Below are positions 1 to 5,516 of a DNA stretch of 6,552 nucleotides, piece after piece. Location: positions 1-6,552 of the forward strand of contig JABFWM010000226.1 of NCBI GenBank assembly GCA_013362195.1, written 5' to 3'. Below the pieces are notes generated by a model that worked only from the letters and a program-made list of their open reading frames with translations, did not search any database and was not told the DNA's origin. The stretch comes from Acidobacteriota bacterium (GTDB taxonomy: Bacteria; Acidobacteriota; Vicinamibacteria; Vicinamibacterales; 2-12-FULL-66-21). Position numbers and translations under genes: made by a program. Each line of letters begins with the position of its first letter. The first letter of the stretch is position 1.

Positions 1-1046
1 ACGTCGCGCTGATCGCAAAAGGCGAGACAGCGGGTCCGCGCGTTGCCGATCTCCGCCGTCGGATGTCGAATGCCATTCTGGTGGAGGCCGCTACGGCGCA
101 CGTCGAGGAGCTCAGCGATCCCTATCTGCTGTGGTTCTGGAGCTCCAACGTGCGATCGACGGCGATCGTCCTCAACTCGCTCGTGAAGGCGGGGCAGGCC
201 GACGCGCCGTACACCTCTCTGGTCCGCTGGATGATGCAGGCGCGCGAGAAAGGACGATGGGGGAACACCCAGGAGAATGCGACGGCGCTCGAAGCGCTGG
301 TCGCATACTACCGTCGCTTCGAATCCACCACGCCGGATTTCACCGCCACCGTCACGCGGGGCGACGCGGCGCTTGCGCGCGAACGGTTCCAGGGCCGTTC
401 CACCAGCTCCAGGACGACGGACATTCCCATGGCGAAGCTGCTGGCGGGGAAGACCGCGGCGGAGCAGCCGCTCACGTTCAGCCGGGACGGATCCGGGAGG
501 TTGTTCTACAGCGCACGGCTGCGCTACGCCGAAGATCGGCTCTACCAGGAGGGGCTCGACCAGGGCATCCGCATCACGCGCAGCTACGCGCCCTACGTCG
601 AGAACGGCAGCAAGCCGCCGTCGCAGACCTACAAGGCCGGCGATCTCGTTCGTGTCACGCTGGCGCTCCAGCTCACGAAGGAGCGGCGGTACGTCGCGGT
701 CACCGATCCGCTGCCGGCCGGGTTCGAAGCGGTCGAGTCGTGGTTCGCGTCGTCGTCGGCGGCGCTCGCGAACGCGGACCGCGAGGATCACGGCGACCGG
801 CAAGAGGACGTGCAGGACGACTGGTCCGAGTGGTGGCAGAGCAGCCGGTTCGATCACGTCGAGCGCCATGACGATCGCATCCAGCTGTTTGCCACCCGGC
901 TCAGCGAGGGACACCACGAGTTCTCGTACGTCGTCCGCGCGACGACGTCGGGGACGTTCCGGACGGCGCCGGCGCACGCGGAGGAAATGTACGAGCCGGA
1001 AGTGTTCGGCCGTACGGCCACGGCCATCGTCGACGTGCAGCGATGA
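1..1046 (+). CDS. yfhM: Bacterial alpha-2-macroglobulin, C-terminal part (5' end outside window)
   Basis: This is the C-terminal 347 codons of a large secreted or periplasmic protease-trapping protein. The reading frame is open from base 3, so the ATG at 63 is only an internal methionine. The early part (RSTAIVLNSLVKAG, then LVRWMMQAREKGRWGNTQENATALEAL) matches the end of the alpha-helical thioester-domain toroid. It is followed by the beta-rich MG10-type region with VTDPLPAGFEAVESWF and the typical tail AHAEEMYEPEVFGR. The thioester motif (CLEQ) would lie upstream and cannot be checked. The family is known to trap attacking proteases in the periplasm and is commonly encoded beside pbpC, as here, where the stop codon overlaps the pbpC start. 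A hydrophilic Asp/Glu/Arg-rich insert (about EDHGDRQEDVQDDWSEWW) looks like an extended surface loop. Family assignment is firm; the target protease and the anchoring are not visible. Confidence 0.93.
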   Translation, partial: VALIAKGETAGPRVADLRRRMSNAILVEAATAHVEELSDPYLLWFWSSNVRSTAIVLNSLVKAGQADAPYTSLVRWMMQAREKGRWGNTQENATALEALVAYYRRFESTTPDFTATVTRGDAALARERFQGRSTSSRTTDIPMAKLLAGKTAAEQPLTFSRDGSGRLFYSARLRYAEDRLYQEGLDQGIRITRSYAPYVENGSKPPSQTYKAGDLVRVTLALQLTKERRYVAVTDPLPAGFEAVESWFASSSAALANADREDHGDRQEDVQDDWSEWWQSSRFDHVERHDDRIQLFATRLSEGHHEFSYVVRATTSGTFRTAPAHAEEMYEPEVFGRTATAIVDVQR

Positions 1047-3478
1047 GGTGCTTCCGCCTAAAGGCGGAAGCTACAGGAATGCGGATATCAGGAATCTCCG
1101 TAGCTTCCGCCTTTAGGCGGAAGACCGCCGCCTTCTGGCGGACGCCCGCGCTCGCGCTCGTCGTGCTTGCCGCCGCGCTCGTCTGGGTGCGCTGCGGGCC
1201 GTTCGACCCGTCGCTGCTCGTGAACGCCGACGCGCCGTCCACGATGGTGGTGGATCGCAACGGAGAGCCGTTGTACGAGGCCCTGTCGGCGACGGGCGTG
1301 CGGCTCGAGCGCATCGACGCCGCGCACCTGCCGCCGGCCCTCGTCAACGCGACGCTGGCCGCCGAGGACCGCCGGTTCTACAGCCATCCCGGCATCGATC
1401 CCGCAGCCCTGCTGCGCGCCCTGCGCCGTAACGTGGCGGAGCGGCAGGTTGTCGAAGGCGGATCGACGATCACCCAGCAGACGGCGAAGCTCCTGATCCA
1501 GCGGCGCGACGGCCTGAGGACGCGAGGACTGCGCGCGAAGGTACGCGAAGCCGTCCTCGCCCTCCGGCTCGAGCACCGGCTGTCGAAGCGCGACATCCTT
1601 GCGCTGTATCTGAACCTCGCGTCCTACGGAAACCAGACGTCGGGGGCGGCGCGCGCGAGCCGCCTGTACTTCGGCGTCGAGCCGTCGATGCTGACCCCGG
1701 CGCAGGCGGCCTTTCTCGCCGGGTTGCCGCAGCGTCCGTCGACGTTCAATCCATGGCGGAACGTCACCGCAGCGCGGGCGCGGCAACGCGCGATCCTGCG
1801 CCGGATGCGTGCGAGCGACGCGCTCAGCGACGACCAGCTCCGCGACGCGCTTGCCGAACGCCTGGCGCTCGATCAGCGCCGCGCGCCGTTTGCGGCGCCG
1901 CACTTCGTCGAGATGGCGCTCGAGACGGTCGGCGCCGTACGGCCGTCACGGCTCGAGACCACGCTCGATCTGCCGCTGCAGCGCGAGGTCGACGGCATCA
2001 TCGAGAGCCACCGCGAGGATCTGCGCGCCCACGGCGCGGCCAATGTCGCCGTCGTGGTCCTCGACAATGCCCGCGGCGAATGGATCGCGTGGGAGGGATC
2101 CGGCGATTACTTCGACGCGGATCACGGCGGGACGATCAACGGTCCGCTGGTGCCGCGGCAGCCCGGGTCCGCGCTCAAGCCGTTCACGTACGCGCTCGCG
2201 TTCGAACAAGGCCGGGCGCCGTCGACGGTGCTGCCCGACGTGCCGTCGCATTTCGCGACGGCGGAGCCGGGTGTGCTCTACAGTCCGCGGAACTATGATG
2301 GCGTGTATCGCGGTCCGATGCTCGCGCGCCGCGCCCTCGCCGGTTCGGAGAACGTGCCGGCGGTGGCGCTCGCGGCGGACCTCGGGGTCAGCGCGCTCCT
2401 CCGCTTCCTGTCGCGGGCTGGTGTGCAGTCGTTCGATCGCAGCGCGTCCTATTACGGCGTCGGCCTCACGCTCGGCAACGCCGAAGTGCGGCTCGATCAA
2501 CTCGTCGCCGCCTATGCGGCGTTCGCGCGCGGCGGTGAATGGCGCGCACCGGTGTCCGTCCGCGGCGCCGAGGCCGCTTCGCACACGCTCGTCAGCCCGC
2601 GCACCGCGTTCTGGATCACCGACGTCCTCAGCGATCCCGAGGCCCGCGCGTTCATCTTCGGCCGCGGCGGCAGCCTGGAGTTTCCATTCGCGGTCGCGGT
2701 CAAGACGGGGACGTCGCAGGCCTACCACGACAACTGGACGATCGGCTACACGCGCGCCGTCACTGTGGGCGTCTGGGTCGGCAACTTCGATCGGCGCCCA
2801 TTGCGCGATTCCTCCGGCGTGACGGGCGCCGGTCCGATTTTTCACGCCGTGATGCTGGCAGCGGAGCAGCGCGTCGCCGGCTCGATCGAACCGGGCACGC
2901 GGCCGATCGTTGCGCCTCCCGGCGGTCTCCATCAGGCGATCATCTGCGCGCTGTCCGGCCTGCGTGCGAACCCCTGGTGCCCGACGCGCACGACAGAGTG
3001 GGTGCGCACGGATGACGATGCGCTGCCGTGTGCGTGGCACCATTCGTCCGATGAAGGCGTGCTGACAATCTATCCGCCCGAGTACCGGGCCTGGGCGCAG
3101 CAGTCTCTCCTCGCACGTCCCGAGTCCCTTCGCGCGCAGACGGACGCGGGCATTCGAGACGATCGATTGACGGCTGGCGCGCGGCGATTCGGTCTCACCG
3201 ACTCGGAACGAGCGACTCACCACGCGTTGCGCATCGTCAATCCGCCCCCCGGCGCGATCTACAGCATCGATCCGACATTGCGCCGCGAGTTCCAGACGCT
3301 GCCGCTTCGCGTCGTCGCGCCGACGCCGACGCGCGTGTCGTGGACGATTGACGGACGCGAAGTCGCGTCGGCATCGTCGGAGCATGCAGCCGAATGGCCG
3401 CTCGCGGTCGGCCGACACGAGATCGAAGCGACGGACGGATCGGGCCGGCGCGCGGCGACGTCGATCGTCGTCAAGTAG
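1043..3478 (+). CDS. pbpC: Penicillin-binding protein 1C (bifunctional transglycosylase/transpeptidase)
   Basis: An 811-residue class A penicillin-binding protein of the PBP1C type that polymerises lipid II and cross-links peptidoglycan outside the membrane. Order: short basic cytoplasmic tail (1-33), one membrane helix (about 34-50), then the GT51 domain. GT51 motifs are EDRRFYSHPG with catalytic Glu108, GGSTITQQTAK (139-149), KVREA with the second Glu169, and LALYLNLASYG. The transpeptidase domain has S376-A-L-K379, S435-E-N437 and K554-T-G-T557, so both activities look intact. The C-terminus (about 726-811) is a BiPBP_C beta domain, preceded by the PBP1C signature LSGLRANPWCP with paired cysteines (Cys646, Cys663). 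Length is normal for the family. ATG 1043 is chosen because it overlaps the upstream stop as ATGA, suggesting translational coupling; no good Shine-Dalgarno is visible. Met13 (1079) is the only other sensible start. Both starts lie in or beside a repeat pair that encodes residues 3-27. Confidence 0.97.
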   Translation: MRCFRLKAEATGMRISGISVASAFRRKTAAFWRTPALALVVLAAALVWVRCGPFDPSLLVNADAPSTMVVDRNGEPLYEALSATGVRLERIDAAHLPPALVNATLAAEDRRFYSHPGIDPAALLRALRRNVAERQVVEGGSTITQQTAKLLIQRRDGLRTRGLRAKVREAVLALRLEHRLSKRDILALYLNLASYGNQTSGAARASRLYFGVEPSMLTPAQAAFLAGLPQRPSTFNPWRNVTAARARQRAILRRMRASDALSDDQLRDALAERLALDQRRAPFAAPHFVEMALETVGAVRPSRLETTLDLPLQREVDGIIESHREDLRAHGAANVAVVVLDNARGEWIAWEGSGDYFDADHGGTINGPLVPRQPGSALKPFTYALAFEQGRAPSTVLPDVPSHFATAEPGVLYSPRNYDGVYRGPMLARRALAGSENVPAVALAADLGVSALLRFLSRAGVQSFDRSASYYGVGLTLGNAEVRLDQLVAAYAAFARGGEWRAPVSVRGAEAASHTLVSPRTAFWITDVLSDPEARAFIFGRGGSLEFPFAVAVKTGTSQAYHDNWTIGYTRAVTVGVWVGNFDRRPLRDSSGVTGAGPIFHAVMLAAEQRVAGSIEPGTRPIVAPPGGLHQAIICALSGLRANPWCPTRTTEWVRTDDDALPCAWHHSSDEGVLTIYPPEYRAWAQQSLLARPESLRAQTDAGIRDDRLTAGARRFGLTDSERATHHALRIVNPPPGAIYSIDPTLRREFQTLPLRVVAPTPTRVSWTIDGREVASASSEHAAEWPLAVGRHEIEATDGSGRRAATSIVVK
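1051..1074 (-). repeat. REP-like element, left copy (inverted)
   Basis: A hairpin followed by CTAC, i.e. a GTAG-hairpin element on the minus strand. It can fold into an 8-9 bp stem with a tiny loop (central TAAA on the plus strand). In the pbpC frame it encodes most of F-R-L-K-A-E-A-T (residues 4-11). It is the exact reverse complement of the copy at 1100-1123. Confidence 0.85.
1100..1123 (+). repeat. REP-like element, right copy
   Basis: GTAG followed by the palindrome with arms CTTCCGCCT/AGGCGGAAG. It lies exactly in codon phase and encodes V-A-S-A-F-R-R-K (residues 20-27 of PBP1C), so the basic residues just before the membrane helix come from the repeat. It is identical to the reverse complement of the left copy. 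Confidence 0.85.
1128..1142 (+). repeat. Possible decayed third REP palindrome
   Basis: CCGCCTTCTGGCGGA differs from the core of the right REP (CCGCCTTTAGGCGGA) at only two central positions and keeps a 5-bp stem. It starts five bases after the right copy. It could be a decayed or partial extra copy inside pbpC codons 29-33, or chance in GC-rich sequence; no GTAG precedes it. Confidence 0.3.
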
Positions 3479-3518
3479 CGACAGGCCTCCGCGCCGAGCC
3501 GGGTCGCGCGCGCAAGAG

Positions 3519-3538
3519 AGTCTTCCCCGGGGAAGACT
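3519..3538. promoter_or_regulatory. Perfect 20-bp palindrome between pbpC and ogt
   Basis: AGTCTTCCCCGGGGAAGACT is its own reverse complement with no mismatch. It starts 41 bases after the pbpC stop and ends 56 bases before the ogt start. It could fold as an 8-bp stem with a 4-base loop, but no T-run follows, so a classical intrinsic terminator is unlikely. Its centre lies about 58 bases upstream of the start site predicted from the TACAAT box, a position that suits an activator dimer. Operator is the preferred reading; terminator-like hairpin is the alternative. Confidence 0.45.
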
Positions 3539-3573
3539 AATGAGAAACGTCATCGCTGCGGCCACGGCGGGAG

Positions 3574-3579
3574 TACAAT
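3574..3579 (+). promoter_or_regulatory. Likely -10 box of the ogt promoter
   Basis: TACAAT in GGAGTACAATC matches five of six bases of the TATAAT consensus and stands out in GC-rich sequence. It ends 15 bases before the ogt ATG, giving a very short leader of about 9 nt. No convincing -35 hexamer is found at 16-18 bp spacing (the 3551-3556 region reads CATCGC), which fits activator dependence or a poorly conserved -35. Confidence 0.45.
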
Positions 3580-3594
3580 CGCAGCGTTCCTGCC

Positions 3595-4104
3595 ATGGTC
3601 ATCGTCGACGAGGCCGAGTGGTCGCCGATCGGGACTCAGACGCTTGCCGCACACAAGGGCCGAGTGTGCCTCGTGCACTTCGGACCGCATCCCACCCAGG
3701 TCGACGCGTGGCTGGAGCGCTGGTATCCGAAGGAGCCGCGCTCGCGCGGAGAACTGTCCGATGTACGCGCGGTGCTGCAGCGATATTTCGAGGGCGACTA
3801 CGCGGCGCCGGCCCAGGTGCCCTGCGAACTGAACGGCACGCCGTTTCAACGCAAGGTGTGGGAGGCGCTGCGCGGCATTTCGCCCGGCACCACGATGTCG
3901 TATGCGGATCTCGCGCGTCAGATCGGTGAGCCGCGTGCGGTGCGGGCGGTCGGCGCTGCGAACGGCGCGAATCCGGTGGCGGTGATCGTCCCGTGCCATC
4001 GCGTCGTCGGCGCCGACGGAAGTCTCACCGGCTACGGCGGCGGCATCGAGCGCAAGCAGTGGCTGCTGACACACGAAGGGGTCGCGCCGCGTTTGCCGCT
4101 GTAG
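3595..4104 (+). CDS. ogt: Methylated-DNA--protein-cysteine S-methyltransferase
   Basis: A 169-residue suicide DNA-repair protein that moves the alkyl group from O6-alkylguanine (and O4-alkylthymine) to its own cysteine. The C-terminal DNA-binding and active-site domain is complete: GTPFQRKVWEALRGISPGTTMSYADLA (positions 81-107), the recognition-helix stretch RAVRAVGAANGANPV with the arginine-finger equivalent Arg117 and hinge Asn123, and the active site V-P-C-H-R-V with Cys134. The N-terminal domain is short, as in Ogt, with no Ada-type zinc or AraC domains. The start at ATG 3595 fits the family length; there is no Shine-Dalgarno, but TACAAT lies 16-21 bases upstream. The gene stands alone between two non-coding gaps. 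No neighbouring AlkA or Ada is visible. The nearby 20-bp palindrome may be its regulatory site, which is inference. Confidence 0.96.
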   Translation: MVIVDEAEWSPIGTQTLAAHKGRVCLVHFGPHPTQVDAWLERWYPKEPRSRGELSDVRAVLQRYFEGDYAAPAQVPCELNGTPFQRKVWEALRGISPGTTMSYADLARQIGEPRAVRAVGAANGANPVAVIVPCHRVVGADGSLTGYGGGIERKQWLLTHEGVAPRLPL

Positions 4105-4108
4105 CGTG

Positions 4109-4125
4109 TCGTTCGGGTCGAACGA
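4109..4125. terminator. Small hairpin after ogt
   Basis: TCGTTCG and CGAACGA form a perfect 7-bp stem around a 3-base loop (GGT), starting five bases after the ogt stop. There is no following T-run. Position suggests a transcript-end hairpin, or a small dimer-binding site. Confidence 0.4.
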
Positions 4126-4184
4126 TCCGCCCTGCGTACGGTGATGCCTGTGGCCGTTTCGTGTCTCCATCACCGCTGTTGTGC

Positions 4185-4213
4185 TTGCGGATGGGATCCG
4201 AGTGTCACATACT
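4185..4213 (+). promoter_or_regulatory. Weak candidate promoter upstream of the HTH gene
   Basis: TTGCGG, a 17-bp gap, then CATACT. The spacing is right but only three of six and four of six consensus bases match, so this is a tentative call. It would give a leader of roughly 40 nt for the gene starting at 4261. The 156-bp gap between ogt and this gene otherwise shows only the hairpin at 4109-4125. Confidence 0.25.
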
Positions 4214-4260
4214 CAGCCGCGGCCCTGTGATTCGTGCGAGGTGTTTCCTAGAACAAACTG

Positions 4261-4953
4261 ATGGCCGACGCGATCACACTCGGAAGCTGGCTCCGCCGCG
4301 AACGCGAGCGGCGCGGCGTCACCCTCACTCAGATCTCTGAACAAACCAAGCTGTCGGTGAGCCTGCTGGAAGGCCTCGAGGCAGACGATCTGTCGCGATG
4401 GCCGGGCGGCATTTTCCGACGCGCGTTCACCCGTTCGTACGCCGCCGCGGTCGGGCTCGATCCCGATCTCGTCGTGAAGCGTGTGGAGGAAGCGCACCCG
4501 ATGAAGGAGTCGGAGGCCACCGAAATTCCCACCGCGGTGCCCGTCGCGCCCGCCTCGTCGCGCCAGAGCTCAACGGCCGCCGCGGTGCAGGCGTCGAGCG
4601 TGCGGACGCGGGCGATCGCGGCGACGTTCGATCTGCTCGTCGCCGGCGCGCTCGGCTTTGGCTTTGCCGCCGCGGGTTCGCGGCTGCTGTGGCCGGTCCT
4701 GGCGATCGCCGCGTATCACGCGTTGGGGCTGGTACTCGCAGGGCGCAGCCCGATGCTCGCGTTGCTGTCTGAGCACGAAGCCGGCGTCCCGGCGCCTGCA
4801 GCCGCGCCCGCGGCGGTGGCGGCGCCCAGGGAAACGCCGCAGGAAGTGCAGCAGCCGCCCGCGCCGGTCCGCCTCGACCGCGGCGCGCGGAACACGCCGC
4901 GGACTCACCGTCAGGTCTCGCGCCGCGCCGCCCGCGCCGCCCGTCGCGCCTGA
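4261..4953 (+). CDS. RodZ-like HTH protein with RDD-like two-helix membrane region
   Basis: A 230-residue protein. Residues 6-70 form an HTH_25 (RodZ-type) domain: LGSWLRRERERRGVTLTQIS, then TKLSVSLLEGLEADD and the family tail PGGIFRRAFTRSYAAAVGLDPD. A Ser/Ala/Pro linker (about 82-112) follows. Residues 117-164 contain two hydrophobic segments (about 121-139 and 143-161), with Arg117, Asp124 and a closing A-G-R-S-P. This recalls the RDD family pattern (RxxA, D, then GR(S/T)PG), though it is shorter than a full RDD domain. A Pro/Ala-rich stretch (174-203) and an Arg-rich tail (208-230) end it. RodZ has one helix and a periplasmic beta domain, so this is not RodZ. It probably places an HTH domain on the inner membrane face; DNA versus protein binding is unknown. 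An in-frame stop at 4249 supports ATG 4261. No Shine-Dalgarno is visible, and the function is unassigned. Confidence 0.85.
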   Translation: MADAITLGSWLRRERERRGVTLTQISEQTKLSVSLLEGLEADDLSRWPGGIFRRAFTRSYAAAVGLDPDLVVKRVEEAHPMKESEATEIPTAVPVAPASSRQSSTAAAVQASSVRTRAIAATFDLLVAGALGFGFAAAGSRLLWPVLAIAAYHALGLVLAGRSPMLALLSEHEAGVPAPAAAPAAVAAPRETPQEVQQPPAPVRLDRGARNTPRTHRQVSRRAARAARRA

Positions 4954-5020
4954 CCCGATCGAGTTGCAGGGCTCGGGCGGCTTGTCGTGAGTTGCGACGC
5001 CCGTGTCGGGTCACTGCAGC

Positions 5021-5046
5021 GGAATTTGCTGCGACGTCTCATCTGA
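5021..5046 (+). promoter_or_regulatory. Speculative ECF/sigma-E-like promoter
   Basis: GGAATTT (5021-5027) resembles the GGAACTT -35 motif of envelope-stress ECF sigma factors, and TCTGA (5042-5046) resembles the matching -10. The 14-bp gap is slightly short for that class. It lies 100-125 bases upstream of a small membrane-protein gene of a stress-associated family. This rests on two short motifs only. Confidence 0.15.
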
Positions 5047-5060
5047 TCCATCATCCTCAT

Positions 5061-5075
5061 CCGCGAACTTCGCGG
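5061..5075. promoter_or_regulatory. Short palindrome in the gap before the GlsB/YeaQ gene
   Basis: CCGCGAA, one central C, then TTCGCGG: a perfect 7-1-7 inverted repeat about 70 bases upstream of the start at 5146. Size and symmetry fit a dimeric regulator site or a leader hairpin. It is CG-rich, so chance is possible. The remainder of the 192-bp gap 4954-5145 shows nothing else firm. Confidence 0.3.
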
Positions 5076-5133
5076 CGTTCAACCAGGAGCCGTGTTCCGG
5101 CAATCGGCTTGCAATCACGCGCGCACGGGGAAT

Positions 5134-5140
5134 GAGGAGG
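5134..5140 (+). promoter_or_regulatory. Strong ribosome binding site deciding the 5146 start
   Basis: GAGGAGG lies five bases upstream of ATG 5146, close to the ideal Shine-Dalgarno complement. It fixes the start here rather than at an in-frame GTG at 5092, which would add 18 hydrophilic residues in front of the first membrane helix. It is the only strong Shine-Dalgarno seen among the complete genes in the window. Confidence 0.9.
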
Positions 5141-5145
5141 AACTG

Positions 5146-5397
5146 ATGGGCATTCTGTCGTGGATAGTGTTCGGTCTCGTCGTGGGGATCATCGCCAAGC
5201 TGCTGATGCCCGGACGTGACCCCGGCGGGTTCATCGTCACGATCCTGCTGGGCATCGCGGGTGCGTTGCTGGGCGGGTTCATCGGGCGCGCCATGGGTTT
5301 CTACGGTCCGAGCCAGGGCGCCGGTTGGCTGATGTCAATCGTCGGCGCCATTGTGCTGCTGCTGCTGTATCGGCTGATTGCACGTCGCCGAGTGTAG
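5146..5397 (+). CDS. GlsB/YeaQ/YmgE family small membrane protein
   Basis: An 83-residue, very hydrophobic protein, the usual length for this family (also called transglycosylase-associated protein). Three membrane helices are visible: about 3-20 (LSWIVFGLVVGIIAKLL), 28-50 (GFIVTILLGIAGALLGGFIG) and 60-77 (GWLMSIVGAIVLLLLYRL). Family hallmarks are the K-L-L-M-P-G-R-D-P-G-G loop after helix 1, the small-residue-rich G-x-x-G-A-x-x-G-G in helix 2, and a basic C-terminal tail (ARRRV). Members sit in the inner membrane and are commonly stress-induced; their molecular role is not established, and the transglycosylase link is by name only. The gene is alone, with a strong Shine-Dalgarno and a long inverted repeat after its stop codon. 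Confidence 0.94.
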   Translation: MGILSWIVFGLVVGIIAKLLMPGRDPGGFIVTILLGIAGALLGGFIGRAMGFYGPSQGAGWLMSIVGAIVLLLLYRLIARRRV

Positions 5398-5410
5398 GCG
5401 AACTCCCAAG

Positions 5411-5439
5411 AGGCGGAAGACGGAAGGGGAAGGCGGAAG
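5411..5439 (+). repeat. AGGCGGAAG direct repeat in a purine tract
   Basis: AGGCGGAAG occurs at 5411-5419 and 5431-5439, exactly 20 bases apart, within a nearly pure purine stretch that also holds GACGGAAGG. The nonamer is identical to the right arm of the REP palindrome at 1100-1123. It may be a relic of the same repeat family or a chance match in purine-rich sequence. Confidence 0.4.
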
Positions 5440-5477
5440 TACGTTCCCCAGTACTCCCGTCGTCCGCCTTGCGTCTT
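5417..5477 (+). terminator. Long imperfect hairpin after the GlsB/YeaQ gene
   Basis: Nested pairings: AAGACG (5417-5422) with CGTCTT (5472-5477), AAGGCGGA (5430-5437) with TCCGCCTT (5463-5470), and AGTAC (5438-5442) with GTACT (5451-5455) around an 8-base loop. Internal bulges are 5423-5429 and 5456-5462. It lies between the stop at 5397 and the next start at 5517, so a transcript-end structure is the natural reading, although only a short pyrimidine run (TCTTTC) accompanies it. A degenerate repeat element is the alternative. Confidence 0.5.
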
Positions 5478-5504
5478 TCACCGGTTCACCCCGCCCTTCC
5501 CTGT

Positions 5505-5510
5505 TAAGAT
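5505..5510 (+). promoter_or_regulatory. Likely -10 box of the LolA-like gene; near-leaderless start
   Basis: TAAGAT (in GTTAAGATTCCCTC) matches five of six bases of TATAAT and ends six bases before ATG 5517. Transcription would then begin at or next to the start codon. No Shine-Dalgarno fits before the ATG, in agreement with a leaderless message. No good -35 is visible at the usual distance. Confidence 0.45.
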
Positions 5511-5516
5511 TCCCTC

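Larger units (their letters stand above)
1051..1123. repeat. REPIN: inverted pair of REP-like palindromes
   Basis: Two exact 24-bp copies face each other across a 25-bp spacer. Each consists of a 20-bp palindrome (arms CTTCCGCCT and AGGCGGAAG around two central A/T bases) next to the tetranucleotide GTAG, whose complement is CTAC. A GTAG-type tetranucleotide at the foot of a hairpin is the hallmark of REP elements handled by RAYT (TnpA-REP) Y1-type transposases, and an inverted pair is the mobile REPIN/BIME unit. In the spacer, CAGGAAT is repeated directly (1074-1080 and 1089-1095) and flanks GATATC. No transposase gene is in the window. The element falls on the A2M-pbpC junction and is read through as pbpC coding sequence. 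Structure is seen directly; mobility is inferred. Confidence 0.85.

Noticed and set aside
63..65. ATG at 63 as the start of the first gene
   Set aside because: The frame is open to the window edge, and the visible part is the C-terminal end of a much larger protein family.
1051..1123. CRISPR-like repeat pair (24-bp repeats, 25-bp spacer)
   Set aside because: The copies are inverted, not direct, each is a full palindrome with GTAG, and there are only two. This fits a REPIN, not a CRISPR array.
1160..1195. Lipobox-like cysteine (Cys51) after the PBP1C membrane helix
   Set aside because: The residues before it are W-V-R, not the small residue required at -1, and PBP1C proteins are anchored by an uncleaved helix.
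1088..1903. Minus-strand open frame opposite the pbpC 5' end
   Set aside because: It has Arg/Gly-rich low-complexity composition and no domain, and sits opposite the GT51 coding sequence.
1946..3565. Long open frame on the minus strand (539 codons) opposite pbpC
   Set aside because: It lies antisense to a pbpC gene with all catalytic motifs intact. The translation is Arg-rich with no recognisable domain, as expected for a GC-rich shadow frame.
5026..5054. Sigma-70-type promoter TTGCTG-17-CATCAT before the GlsB/YeaQ gene
   Set aside because: Matches are about four of six in each box with no supporting feature, which is expected by chance in a gap of this size.
5092..5145. Upstream GTG start for the GlsB/YeaQ gene
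   Set aside because: It would add 18 hydrophilic residues before the first helix and would place the strong GAGGAGG site inside the coding region. The family starts at MGILSW-like sequence.
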